This document shows, one piece after another, positions 47,825 through 58,789 of a stretch of DNA of 64,000 nt. Source of the stretch: Polytrichum commune (Eukaryota; Streptophyta; Polytrichopsida; Polytrichales; Polytrichaceae); contig OX485809.1 in the NCBI GenBank assembly GCA_950295325.1, positions 12,710,001 to 12,774,000 of the forward strand, in the 5' to 3' direction. The notes below the pieces were generated by a model. It made no database searches, had not been told where the DNA came from, and worked only from the letters and a program-made list of their open reading frames with translations. A program made the translations under genes and the position numbers. Every line of letters starts with the position of its first letter. Position 1 is the first letter of the stretch.

Positions 47825-48913
47825 TTATGTCCATTTACAGGTGTTGGAGGTTTGTGTGGCCATAATTGCTAGGTTCGTTTCCCTATCATATTTTTTAATT
47901 TGTTTTTCTAAGAATCTAACTGGGCCTTTGTCCGGAACGTCTTCCATCGAGGCCCATATGTCTTTTTGGTAATAGTAAGGGGTGGCGTGGGCATGTTCGT
48001 ATGGGTGGGCGGCAATTCTGTGCTCTAATTCTAATCCTTCTTTTACTAGTTTGTCTGCTTTTTCATTGCCGTCAATGTTGACGTGTGCTCTAACTTTGTA
48101 TAGTGTAATTGGTTGTGTCATTTTTTGGAGAATTTTTACCATGGAGGCTAGTGTGGTTTGGTCTGGGTGACTATTATGAAGTGTGGGGTGTTTAATTTGA
48201 GTGTTAAGTAGGTATAATACATTTAGACTGTCTGTGAATATGAATGCGGGTTCGTTGGGATATTGTGTGTTGATGATGCTTAGTGTTTCGTGTATAGCAA
48301 TCATTTCTGCTCGTAATATGTTTTGATGTCCATGTAATCTATTGGCGATGTTTAGCCCTTTGGGGCTGTAGATACCGTATCCAGCTCTTTCTCTTCTCCA
48401 TTCCCCAGGGGCTATTTCTGTGGGTTTCATAAAGGAGCCATCAGTGTAGTAGCTGAATTGGGGGTGGAATTTTAGTGGTAGGTTCGTTTGGGAGTTTGGG
48501 AGTTGTGGGGTGAGGGTGTTATTGTTTGGAGGTATCTTTGGGTAGTTTGATTTAGACCATTTTTTACTAGAGTTCACTGTGATGTTTGAAGGGGTGGGTG
48601 GTGCAATTTGGGTGTGGCTTTGTAATATTTGGAGATTGTCTGCTATGTCCTTTAGTAATTTCATTTGTTCATAGGTGCCTATGTTATTGTTTTGGTGGTG
48701 AATACAAAATATTTGTAGGGTAGGCGGTTCTTTTCTTGTAATATTGAGTTCGGGGGGTATTGTGGGTTCTTCATATGCAATCGTATCGGCTGCAAAGTGG
48801 GCAATGATGTGTGTGTCCAGGAATGGACCTATGTGTGGGTTTGGGTTTTTGTACCAATCGGTATCCGGAGATATAAGTATAGTGATTGCATATGGATCAT
48901 TTTGGGCCGCCAT
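47825..48913 (-). pseudogene. RNase H domain segment of the retrotransposon
   Basis: A 362-codon open frame carries the RNase H signature in order: YTDGSF (Asp), LRAEMIAIHE (Glu), FTDSLNVL (Asp), and KVRAHVNIDGNEKADKL (His/Asp). All catalytic residues are intact. The first 120 residues hold an uncharacterised domain (WARMAAQNDPYAITILISPD, then WYKNPNPHIGPFLDTHIIAH). It is separated from RT by 1.4 kb of damaged sequence with stops, so it is called as part of a pseudogene although this piece is itself open. Confidence 0.75.
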
Positions 48914-50322
48914 GCGAGCCCAGTGAATGGCTTGTTGTAAGTCTATTGCGTTGTGGGGGTGAGCGTATCCTATTCCTTGCCATTGTGGTCAAATGCTTTC
49001 CCTAAGGATCCAAATATTATGTCATGCGAGAATGGCGAGTAGAATTGGGTGAGTTGTGTGGGGCATGTCACTGGGGATGAGAAGTATGACTGGTTGATAT
49101 TGAATGTGGTTATTAGGAGATCTAATATTGGGGTTGGTATTGTATATTGGGCACGTTTGAGTGGGTCATTTTTCGGGATTCGGTATTTGTATCTTTGATA
49201 TAACCAAATCATTTCGGTTTCGAAAGATTGGGTGGGCGGTTCTAGACCATGTGTGGTATTTTTTGCCAATTGGTATTGTTTCCATAACCACATTAGTCTG
49301 GTTTTCGGGATGGTGATGAGGTGCCTACCATTATCTTCGTATAAGTGAGCGACGTCAAGTTGTATTTGGATAGTATCGGAGTTGGTTTCGATGTCATTTT
49401 CTGGGTTACATTCATTAATAGAGATATGTGCTAGTGAAATTATTGTGGTAGGTATGACATATCTCGTGTCTCTTTGTTGTTCGGTGGAGAAGTAGGCATT
49501 AATAATGTTTGAGAGGTGTTTGTGTTGTCTTTCCGTGTAGTAGTGGGTAAGTAGGATGGTGTTGTTGTTGCATGTGTTGGCATCGCAATAGGGGTATAGG
49601 TCCCTTGGAGTTTGCCATTTGTTGTATGTGTGGTTAGTTGTTGTAGTCCATTGACATAGGTATGACGTGACTGTTCTTTTTATTCCGTTATGGTCGGTAG
49701 ATTGTTTTTGTTTGTGATCAAGTATTTTGTATATGGGATATTGTCGGGGGTCCTTAAGTATGTTGTTGGGGGAAAGGGGATAGAGGGGGGATGGGAGGGT
49801 TTGGGGGGTGTATGGGGGGAGTCGGTAGGTGAGGTAGAATGTTGTGGTGTCTTAATATATATTTGTCTTTGAGGGATCTGGGTGGATGGTGTCGTTGGCA
49901 TGGTAGGGGGCATTCGAGATTACAGAGAGGTTGGCAAAATAGTTGATTAGCGATGTTTAGAGCACTTTGGATGAGTTTGGAAGGGGTGGAGTGGTAGATT
50001 TTGAATTCATCTAGGTTCATTAGTGTGGTGTCATTAGGCATGGTGATTTGGTCTAGTGTTGTTATATTATGTATGAGCAGTTTGTGTAATAGTTTAAGTG
50101 AGGTGTTGGGATTTAGACCCTGTAGCATTTGTGCTTCTTGCATCCACGCATCTTCGAGTGGGGATGGGTGTAGGAGGAAGTTGTTTATTGTATTTTTAAG
50201 GTGGACTCCGGCTTCATGCTTGAGCAGAAATAATGTTCTAGTGATAGGTGATCTAACACAGTGGTGGTATTTAATACGGGTAATTTCTTTAGAACCTCTG
50301 TATTTGGCAAGTATAAATTGCG
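48914..50322 (-). pseudogene. Damaged linker between RT and RNase H
   Basis: Short minus-strand frames in changing registers continue the polyprotein, including LKLLHKLLIHNITTLDQI (about 50100-50000), a proline-rich piece (about 49900-49750) and LVISKIQIPNPEK-like text near 49200-49100. Stops and frameshifts are frequent. No catalytic motif was recognised here. Confidence 0.5.
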
Positions 50323-51554
50323 TTAGGCCAGTAAAAATTTGGCAATTCGGCCTTTATCGTTAAGGGCGTTTTGTAGTTGCTCTCCAATACACCGTAGGTA
50401 GGCATTTTGTAGTGAAAATGCTTCAATTCCAAATAGGTTGTGGGGGAGTTGTGTAGTAATATTAGATGTGCATTTGCGTATTCCGCATATTATTTTATGG
50501 AGTGCGATGATCTTTTTGTCAAGTTTTTTTATGGCTGGTATGGAGTATGGTACTGCATAAAAACTATATGCTATTCCAGCGCGTATGACTGTATCAACCA
50601 TGTTGATTTTTTGTTTCATAGTAGTTGGGCATGCTACGAGGGTTTGACATTGTCTGATTACTTTAGCTGTAGTGGTATTTATTTGTGCTTTCCACTTGAG
50701 TGATGGTGCAAGATTTATTCCTAGGTATGTGTAGGGTTTGTGTTGGTTTAGGACTGGTATATGTTGGTTTCTATAGTTTATGTTGGTGGATTGGATTAGG
50801 GCCTTGAAGGTTGTGGGGTTAAGTTTGGATTTGTTTGGGCATCCAGTTACTACGCATTTTGGTATTCCTAGGTCCATTCCTGCCCATTCACAGAATTTGT
50901 CTAGTTTATTTAATTGTGTTTGTAGTGTCTCTAGTTTGTTGGCGATTGCTGTAAGGTCGTTTGGATATGCTGCTGATGAGATTTTAACTCTGGACGTACC
51001 GAAAGTATATCCATTGTTTCCTTGTTGTAGCCATCTAAGTAGGGGTTCTAGAAATATGATGAATAAGTATGGACTAAGGGTATCGCCTTGTATTGTACCT
51101 CTTTGAATGTGGATTGGTAGGGTTTTCCGAAGTGGTCGCTAGTGAATATGGTTGAAGATTATGAGTATATGTTTCATATGAGGTTTATTGAGTCATTGGG
51201 GTAACCCAAGTCTTTCATTATGGCTAAGAGTCTGGCGTGGTTAATAGAGCCAAAGGCGTTTTTGAAGTCAATGTAAAGAATGTATATATCTTGGTTTGTG
51301 AGTCTTGCGTCTTCAAGCGCTGCAATTAGTATTTGGATTTGTCTGGAGGTGTTTCTTTCTGCTCTGAATCCTTCTTGGCTATCGTGTAGTGTTTGGTATC
51401 TTTCTCCGTATGCTGATAGGATAGAGGTTAGTGTATTTGTGTAAAGTTTATATATGGTGTTAGCTAGTGCAATAGGTTTGTGATTTGTTAGTTGTGATGG
51501 GTTACCTTTTTTATATAATAAAACTGTTAGGCTAGTTTTCCATGATGCGGGAAT
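50323..51554 (-). pseudogene. Reverse transcriptase palm and thumb, with YPND in place of YADD
   Basis: After a TAA at 51555-51557 the same frame continues IPASWKTSLTVLLYKKGNPS and EGFRAERNTSRQIQILI, then YILYIDFKNAFGSINH (motif A Asp). Stops and a frameshift near 51120-51180 follow. The next frame gives RGTIQGDTLSPYLFIIFLEP and SAAYPNDLTAIAN where AYADDL is expected, so a catalytic aspartate is replaced. PYTYLGINLAPSLKWKAQIN follows (motif E region), and the frame ends at 50323. Non-LTR RT identity is clear; this copy is inactive. Confidence 0.85.
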
Positions 51555-53168
51555 TTATTTTTGTTTATAACAGTGCTTAAAGAATAGGAAGAATAATTTG
51601 TGAAAGCGCGGAGGCATATTTTTTAGAATTAAGTTGGGAATTTTATCTGGGCCTGGGGCTTTGTTGTTACTTAGGTTTTTAAGACAGAAGTCGTAGGTTT
51701 CTTGATCAAAGTATGTGTGTAAGGGGATTTGGGGTTCTCCTCGTTTGTCAATTGTGTATCCTTCTAAGTCGTGCCATGGGTATTGTCTGACTCCACATGT
51801 GCAGTGTAGTGGGTGTGTATTTTGATGGTGGCATGTGGGGACTGTTGGGCGGTTACTGATAGATTGTTGCGCGTATATTTCTGATGCAATGTCTTCAGGG
51901 TTAGTTAGTATATTATTTTGTCTATCAATGATGGAGTCAAGAGGTGAGGTTTCAGTATTTTTTAAGACTTTACGATTTATTTTTTTTGAATTTTTTTCAT
52001 ATATTTGGCGGTATTTTGATACGGCTTTTAGAATGCAGTCTTTGGTGTATTTTGTGGTGATTTTCCTAGCTTCTTTGTTTGCAGTTTTTGCGATGATTGT
52101 TATGGTGTCAATCCATTCAGCAGGAGATGTTGTTGTAGAGGGTGGGTGCGGGATGTTGACGTGTTTGTGATTTCGGATATCGTTTAGAATGGGGTGCGCT
52201 TGCCAGTGTGGGTCATGTTGTGCTATGTATATGGTTTTTCTGATGAGGTGATATGTGTTGAGGTGTCTTTTCCATTCTCTAGCTAGTTTGCATGGTAGAA
52301 AACCACCTTGTTGTGATGTTTTGTTTGTAAGGCTGGATAATGGGTCTGCTTTGTACGTTTTTTCAATTGTTTCTGAGATTTTGTTTATAATATAATCCAA
52401 TGATGTACAGGCTTCTTGCCATTGATCAGATGTTAAGTGTTGGTGATTTTCTAGTAGTGTGGTAAGTGTTTTTAGTTGTGTAGAGTTTTCTTCGAAGAAT
52501 ATTATGTTAAATTTTTCTAGGTTTTCTGGTGGTATCGGATTTAGTATTCTATTTGGTGATATGTTTGTGGGGGGTGGGGATCTGGCTATAAGTGTGTTGT
52601 GTGGGATGTGTAAGGTGACTGGGTAGTGGTTTGAGTTTAGATTCATGGTTGTGTTTGTAGTGGGAGTAAATTTGTTGTTGTCTGGAAAGTGGATGTAGAA
52701 ACCATCTATTAGACTTGTTGATGTGTAATTATAGCCCCCTTGTCGGGAAAGACTAATGTTAGTTGGTATGTATTCAAGGTTGAGAGATGTGGTAAAGTGT
52801 TTCCATTGTAGATCCTCTTTTTGGGGAGGGGTATAAGTGTTGTTAGTATGTCTTCCTCGGAGTGCAATATCTCTGTTGAAGTCACCACATAGTGTGTATA
52901 TGTGATTTGGATGTGTAGTAATTTGGTTAGTGATTTTGGTTTTGAGGAATGGGATAAGGCATGTGTCTGCTACGTGTGTGGGCATATACATGTGTAGGAT
53001 TAGCCATGGTATTGAGGGGTGGTTATTGATTTTGATTATTTGTAAATACGGGGAGATGTTTGTTGGCGTTGGAATTTTGGTGACATTTCCAGGGAATGCA
53101 TACTTGTTGTGGATAAGTGTGAGTAGGCCGCCTCTTCCAGGGGTGTAGGGCAATCTTTGTTGTATGCA
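51555..53168 (-). pseudogene. AP-type endonuclease (second half) and start of reverse transcriptase
   Basis: The frame follows directly on a TGA at 53169-53171 that interrupts the endonuclease. It encodes YTPGRGGLLTLI, LHMYMPTH, TLCGDFNRDI (catalytic Asp-Phe-Asn), SLIDGFYIHF and NLNSNHYPVTLHIP, where SDH is normally expected and Ser-Asn-His is seen. About 330 residues later NNKAPGPDKIPNLILKN opens the RT domain. A TAA at 51555-51557 ends the frame inside RT. Confidence 0.8.
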
Positions 53169-55694
53169 TCATGTGAAAGCATGTGTGTTGTTAAAGATAA
53201 GTTTGAACTCAGGAAATAGATTCTGTATGTATTTTGTGGATTTGTTTGCTGTTAGTTTAGTTTCTTGGATATGTATGATTGCTGTATTGTTTAAAGAGTT
53301 ATTGATGAGACTTTGTAAGTTTGGTAGAGCGGTGTTAAGTGAGGAGGCATTCCAAGTTATTATATTTGTTTCGTGATTGGTGCTAGTGTTGGTTCTAGGT
53401 TCTGGTGTGGGGGTGACTGGGGGTGGGGGCGGGTGTGAGTATTCGTTAATATTTTCTAGGCAGCGGAGTGATTCAATTATTAATTGATTTGGGAGAAAGG
53501 GAAATTTGCTTTGAAGAGTGGTAAGTGTAAGTATGATCTCTTGGTTATGGATAAATTCATATAATTCTTTATGTATTGAGTTTTTGGGGTGTATTATATC
53601 TTGGTTATTGTTTGTAAATGTTGTGTATGGGTGTGGTGTTAGAATGTGTCGCTCGGGGGGGTTGGAAAGGTTAGCTAGTCTGATGAGTAATGTGTTTGTC
53701 CATATGTTGTTAAAGTGATAAATGTGGGGTTGGGCTAGTATATTGTTGCATGTGTTTATTGAGGGATGTATAGTAATGGTAAGAGCATATAACATATGAG
53801 TTAGTGGAGAATGACTTTGTGTTATGATGTATTGGTGTAGGTGTGGGTATATAGTCATTGTCTGGTGGTGTAGGGGGTGTGTATGCTTGAATATGGGGGC
53901 AAATGTGCTTGCTATGTGTTGGTATTCAGGTTGTAGTTTTATTGTGTTTGGGATGAAATATATTTTAGCTCGCTTTTTGTGTGTAGCGGGGTGTGTCCGG
54001 AGAATATTGGGCATTGGTCCGGGGTTGGGTTCTATGTCTCCACATTGTAGTAGGGTTAACTTGTTGATGAAGTAGTATCCACGGAAGTGAAGTATTTTTG
54101 GTTTTTTCTTATTTATTTTTAGGTATTTTATTGTTATGAGTTTGGTTGTGGTAAAGAGGTTGGGTAGGGCGGGTGTTATGTTTCTTAATTGTTTGGGTAA
54201 GAAGTGTGCATGTGTGTTGTTCTTAGTTATGTGATTTGTTATTGCATTAGGTTTCCATTTGTTTATGAAGTGGTATTTGCTATTAGTTTTATGGCGGGGC
54301 CGGTAGGTCGAGGCCATTTTGTTTTTGGGTGAAATTTTGTGTTTTGTGTGGAAGTGGAGTTGTGCTTTGAGGCAAAGTTTTGGGTGGGGTTTGAGGTTTT
54401 GGTATTGGTATGGGTTGAGTGTTTTTGATTTGTTTTGATTTGTTTTTTGGTGTTTTATGGGTACGGTAGAGGGGTTGGGTGTTATGTTTCCTAAATGTAT
54501 AGATGGGAAGTGTGTGTATGTGTTGCCTTTAGGTGTGTGGTTTGTTATTTTGTTAGGTTTCCAATTGTTTGTGGGGTGGTTTTTATTAATAGTTTTGTGG
54601 TAAGGTCGGTAGGCCGAGGCCGGTTGGTTTTTGGGGTAGATTTTGTGTTCTGAGTGAAAGTTGAGTTTTACTTTGCAGTAGAATGTTAGATAGGGTTTGA
54701 TGTTTGGGTGGGAGTTGATTATTTGTGCCTTTTTTTTGTTTGTTTTTTGGTATTTTATGTGTTTAGTTTTAGTTGTGGTAAGAGGATTGGGTGGGGTGTG
54801 TGTTATGTGAGGCTTCCTCTTGATTGTGGAGTTATATTGGTAATTCGTTTTGTGGCGAGGCCGGTAGGCCGCGTCCATTTTGTTTATTTGATGAATCTTG
54901 TGTTTTGAGTGGAAGTAGAATTTTGCTTGGAGGCAAGTTTTTGGCTGGGGGTTGAGGTTTGGATGGGGGGGGGTGTTTATGATGGAGTTTGAGTTTTGGA
55001 TGCGGTCTTTGTTTTGGGTATAAACTATGTTTTGGATATACTTTGTATTTTGGGTGGCATTCATTTCTTGGGTAATATCTGTATCTTGGGTGAAGCCTTT
55101 GTATTTTGTGTTTTGGATGGGAGGTATAATTTGGGTGGGTGTAGGTTTATTGTATGGGTGATTTGTGTAATTTGGTTTGTGTGTAGGTTTTTGATGCATG
55201 TTTGATGTACTTGATGTAATGAAGTAGTATCCATATAAGTGAGGTATTTTTGGTTTTTTCTTATTTTGTTGATTTTTAATGAGTGCAAGTTTTGTTGTAG
55301 AGTAAATGTTGGGTAGGGCGGGTAACTTAGTTTTGTGGCGATGCCGGTAGGCCGAGGCCGGTTTGTTTTTGGGGTAGATTTTGTGTTCTGAATGGGAGTT
55401 GAGTTTTAATTTACAGTGGGGTGTTGGATAAGGTTTGTGGTTTGGGTGGGGATATGGGTGGTAGTTGATTTTCTTTTGGCTTTTTTTGTTTGTTTTAAGA
55501 TATTTTATGTGTTCGGTTCTAGTTGTGGTACGAGGGTTGGGTAGGATGTCGGTTATGTTTCTTGATTGTTTAGATGAGAGGGGTGGATATGTATTGTCCT
55601 TAGGAATGTACTTTGTTGTTATGTGAGGATTCCTCTTGATTATGGAGTAATGTTGGTAGTTTGTTTTGTGGCTAGGCTGGTAGGTCGAGGCCAT
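53169..55694 (-). pseudogene. Repetitive K/H/P/N-rich leader, 2A-like motif and start of AP endonuclease
   Basis: An 841-codon frame. Residues 1 to about 540 are diverged copies of a module with YRPRHKTN, NWKPN.ITN, TTKL..IK and NKKKP.I.H..GYYF. Residues about 546-560 read LTLLQCGDIEPNPGP, matching the 2A consensus DxExNPGP. About 100 residues later an SPLTHMLYALTITIHP region starts a non-repetitive part, and NIITWNASSLN with IHIQETKLT opens the endonuclease. The coding strand is A/C-rich, so a long frame alone is weak evidence, but the AP domain is in the same frame and supports translation. A TGA at 53169-53171 ends it. Confidence 0.6.
54015..54059 (-). other. 2A-like ribosome-skipping motif
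   Basis: The minus strand encodes LTLLQCGDIEPNPGP. It fits the D-(V/I)-E-x-N-P-G-P core at all fixed positions and has the usual leucine-rich lead. In 2A function the ribosome fails to join the final Gly and Pro, releasing the upstream peptide and continuing with Pro. Here this would split the repetitive leader from the endonuclease-RT part. 2A-like sequences are known in non-LTR elements of animals and trypanosomes; activity here is inferred. Confidence 0.7.
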
Positions 55695-56300
55695 TTTGTT
55701 TATTTGGTAAATGTTGTATTTTGAGTGGCAATATAGTTTCGATTGGAAGCAAATGTTTGGGTGGGGGGGGGGTATTTATGTTGGAGTTTGAGTTTTGAAT
55801 GGAGTTCTTGTTTTGGATGTAAGTTATGTTTTGGATGTAATTTGTATTTTGGGTGACCTTCATTTCTTGGGTAGTCCTTATATTGTGGGTGAGGCCGGTG
55901 TGTTTTGTGTTTTGGATTAGAGGTATAATTTGGATGGGTGTTGTATTTTGTTCGGAGAGTGTGTTTTGGGTAGTTGTTATTGTGTGGATAGTTATTGTGA
56001 TTTAGTTTGTGTGTAGTTTTTTGATGCATACTTGATGTACTTGATGTAGTGAGGTAGTATCCATATAAGTGGAATATTATTGGTTTTTTCTTATTTAGTT
56101 TTTGGCATTTAGTGAGTGCAAGCTTTGTTGTGAAGAAAGTGTTGTGTAGGGCGGGTATTATGTTTTCTTGTTGTTTGGGTAGGGGGTGTAATTTTGCATA
56201 TTTTTTAGTTATTTGATTAGTTATTGGGTTAGGTTTCCAATTATTTGTGAGGTGACATTTGCAATTAGTTTTGTGGCGAGGCCGGTAGGCCGAGTCCGTA
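54290..56300. repeat. Six copies of a GC-rich GGCCGGTAGGCCGAGGCC-like motif with intervening repeats
   Basis: Copies near 54298, 54605, 54857, 55341, 55675 and 56278 have variable spacing (about 250-600 bp). On the minus strand each encodes the YRPRHKTN block of the repetitive leader. The motif is strikingly GC-rich against its G/T-rich, AT-leaning surroundings. Confidence 0.7.
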
Positions 56301-56854
56301 TTATTTTTTGTGTAGAGTTTGTATTCTGAGTGGGAATTGGGTTTTGGACGAGGACATAGTTTGGAGTTTTGGTGGGAGTTGTGTTTAGGATGGAGTTTGT
56401 TTTTTGTATGTGTCCTTACTTTAGGATGGGTTTCTTGTGCTAGGTGTGAGTTGTATTTTGGGTGAGATATGTGCTTTGAATGGGATATGAGTTTTGGGTG
56501 AGGCCCATGTTTTGGATGGGGTTTGTTTTTTGGATGAAGTATGTGTTTTGGGTACCTTCTGTATTTCGGATGGGGGTAGTTGTTTGGATGAAGACTATGC
56601 ATTGGATGAGGACTATGTCTTAGATGATGATTGTATTTTGGATGAGGTCGGGGTATTTTATGTTTTAGATAAATATTGTATTTTATGCGGCGGTTAGGTT
56701 TTGTATGGTAGTTGTAGTGTGGTTGGGTGTTGTATTTTGGTTTTTGTATTGAATGGGTAGTTTTTTGGAACATACCGTATGGGTATGTTTGTGGAATACG
56801 TTTGTATTCCATATAATTGTTGGTATGTAATTTGTATTTGTATTTGTATTTCAT
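55700..56854 (-). pseudogene. Upstream part of the repetitive leader, with HPKxxx hexapeptide repeats
   Basis: A 384-codon frame in a different register from the next one, so a frameshift or a break separates them near 55700. It starts KYKYKYKLH, then has about 20 copies of a six-residue period (HPKH.., HPKY.., HPKN..; 18-bp period). One module of the YRPRHKTN type follows, then a further hexapeptide stretch (HPKYKLHPKHNLHPKQELHS). It is very basic and low in complexity. It may have been a nucleic-acid-binding leader of the retrotransposon, or the frame may be open only because the strand is A/C-rich. Confidence 0.4.
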
Positions 56855-57007
56855 ATAAGATTGTTTACATCGTATGGTATTCTGTAAGATACTATGATAT
56901 ATTGTATCTATACAAGTATGTTTTTTTTTGTGTATGGCTACATCTATATACTGCTATGTATCTAGGGCAGTATTGTAGTAAATACTTTTGTTCTTGGCGG
57001 TTTGTGG

Positions 57008-58789
57008 TCACTCCACATTTGGTTGGCCTTTTAGCATGAGGTTAGGTTGTACCGAGCCCGTAATTTGTTGCATTCCGGTAAGTGCCAAGGTCAAAGTGCT
57101 TTGGATGTCTAACATTTGCTTTTTTAGTTTATCATTTATTTCATCCGCATAGATGTGTGCCTCTCTAACTATATCATTCTTTAACTCCTTCATGTCTTTG
57201 TGGAATTCAAGTTTGAGTTTCTTGTTGCCTTCTTCAATTGCCTCCTTCATGACGTTGAACACGTCTCCCTTTGTTGTACTGGCCTCCTCTTGTGTTTGAT
57301 TTTGGATGGCTTCAATTGTGTTTACCAAACACGTGTTAGTATCTTCAAAACCAAATTTGATTAGTAATTCTTTGGGGGGTTTGTCATTACCTTCAAGGCT
57401 TCGGCGGTGTGGGGTAATTTCCACATGGTAGGCCCCAATTTTTGCTTCTTTGCCTACAAACTTCATGTATACAAAGGGGTTAAGGCATTCCACATTTGCA
57501 CTCCCATTGTGTCTCAAGCCATCTTGTTTGTGAAACCAAATAGATACGACATTTTTGGTTCCTAGTACTTTGCAAATTTCAAGAGAGGTATCTTCAATAT
57601 TCATCAAAATGGGGAGGTTATAGAGGGTTAGGGTAAGAGCCTCTTTTCTTGCCTTTTGCTCCAAAGTGAGAGAGGGACCTTTTGTCACTTGACCTTCAAG
57701 GATTTGGTGTTGTGTGGATACTTGGAGAGTTTGGATTTTCTTGGCTTGGTGTGGGGTAGGGGCAACAATATAAGCATGATTGTTAGCGGTGCTCTTTTGA
57801 ACCTCTACAATCTCAAAGTTGTGCCCTCTTCTAAAGCTATTTTCTAGGACATCAAGAAAAAGGGCATGGGATGATATTCCAATCAATGTGTCATTTGAGA
57901 TTCTGATGGAGAGGTTGTTATTCCTAGCAATGGAGTGGTATGATTTACATACCTTGACTAGGCTTCCAACATTTGAGTGGGGCTCAAGGTGGAGGATGAA
58001 GGGTCTAAGACCCGTGAGCAAGGCTACTCCATCAATTTGAGGGTGAAGGAGGTGGAGTTTGACTATTCCGGCCCAAACTCCCTTAATTCCACCTCTCTTA
58101 ATGCTCATGCATAGAATTGAAATGGGTTCAATGAGGTTAGTACCTAGCAGGATTTTCATGTCATTTAACCTTTCTTTGACAAGCTCTTTGACATGGTTAT
58201 GGAAGAGGGGGTTATTGGGGAGCTGAAAATGGATGGCAATTTGAAAGTCTAAAGACATGCAAGTGATAGGGTCGATTTCTATTTCATTTGGGAGTTGAGT
58301 GAGGTTAAGATGTTGGCCGGGAAGGCCATCACTTCTCTTGTTGGGGTACAAGATTTGTGGCACCCTAGGGTAGGAAATGCTTACACTTTCTAGTTCTTCG
58401 GCTTCTTTGCGGGGAATGCCTCTTGTTACTCTGTCAGCGATGGTTTCGTCCATGAATAATTCGTCTAAGCCTTGGTCTGTGGCAATTTTCTCCATTACTT
58501 CAAATCCCAACCATAGCTTAAGTGGTTGTTCGGATGAAGGCTCCGAGATTTCGGCCGTAGTGTGTGGCGACTGTCTCTGTGGGGGAGTAACGGCGAGGGG
58601 GTCCCTGGTTCGTTTCGCAGCCCCTTTGTTCGGCAGTCTCGCCTTCTCGGCAAGTAGCCGTTTCAGGCTTAGGGACGGGGAGTCGATTTCCATTGTGTCT
58701 TCTTCTGAAAAAATCTTGGACAGTGCCGTGGGGATGAGTCCCCCTCCCGCTGCGCTCCCATTGCGCTGTGTGTTCTTCTGTTGGGTCAT
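57008..58789 (-). CDS. Retrotransposon ORF1-like protein with RRM-type domain and coiled coil
   Basis: A complete 593-codon frame starts at 58789 (MTQQKNTQRN). Residues 1-90 are disordered and basic with a K.KR-type patch. The middle (about 100-340) is a folded region of unknown family (LGFEVMEKIATDQGLDELFM; IPRKEAEELESVSISYPR). At about 385-465 LTLYNLPILMNIEDTSLEIC to NPFVYMKFVGKEA looks like an RRM fold. The last 100 residues (KEAIEEGNKKLKLEFHKDMK ...) form a coiled coil. RRM plus coiled coil suits a LINE ORF1 protein that binds element RNA and multimerises. Base composition is balanced, unlike the skewed ORF2 region. It has no stops, in contrast to ORF2. Confidence 0.65.
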   Translation of the reverse strand: MTQQKNTQRNGSAAGGGLIPTALSKIFSEEDTMEIDSPSLSLKRLLAEKARLPNKGAAKRTRDPLAVTPPQRQSPHTTAEISEPSSEQPLKLWLGFEVMEKIATDQGLDELFMDETIADRVTRGIPRKEAEELESVSISYPRVPQILYPNKRSDGLPGQHLNLTQLPNEIEIDPITCMSLDFQIAIHFQLPNNPLFHNHVKELVKERLNDMKILLGTNLIEPISILCMSIKRGGIKGVWAGIVKLHLLHPQIDGVALLTGLRPFILHLEPHSNVGSLVKVCKSYHSIARNNNLSIRISNDTLIGISSHALFLDVLENSFRRGHNFEIVEVQKSTANNHAYIVAPTPHQAKKIQTLQVSTQHQILEGQVTKGPSLTLEQKARKEALTLTLYNLPILMNIEDTSLEICKVLGTKNVVSIWFHKQDGLRHNGSANVECLNPFVYMKFVGKEAKIGAYHVEITPHRRSLEGNDKPPKELLIKFGFEDTNTCLVNTIEAIQNQTQEEASTTKGDVFNVMKEAIEEGNKKLKLEFHKDMKELKNDIVREAHIYADEINDKLKKQMLDIQSTLTLALTGMQQITGSVQPNLMLKGQPNVE

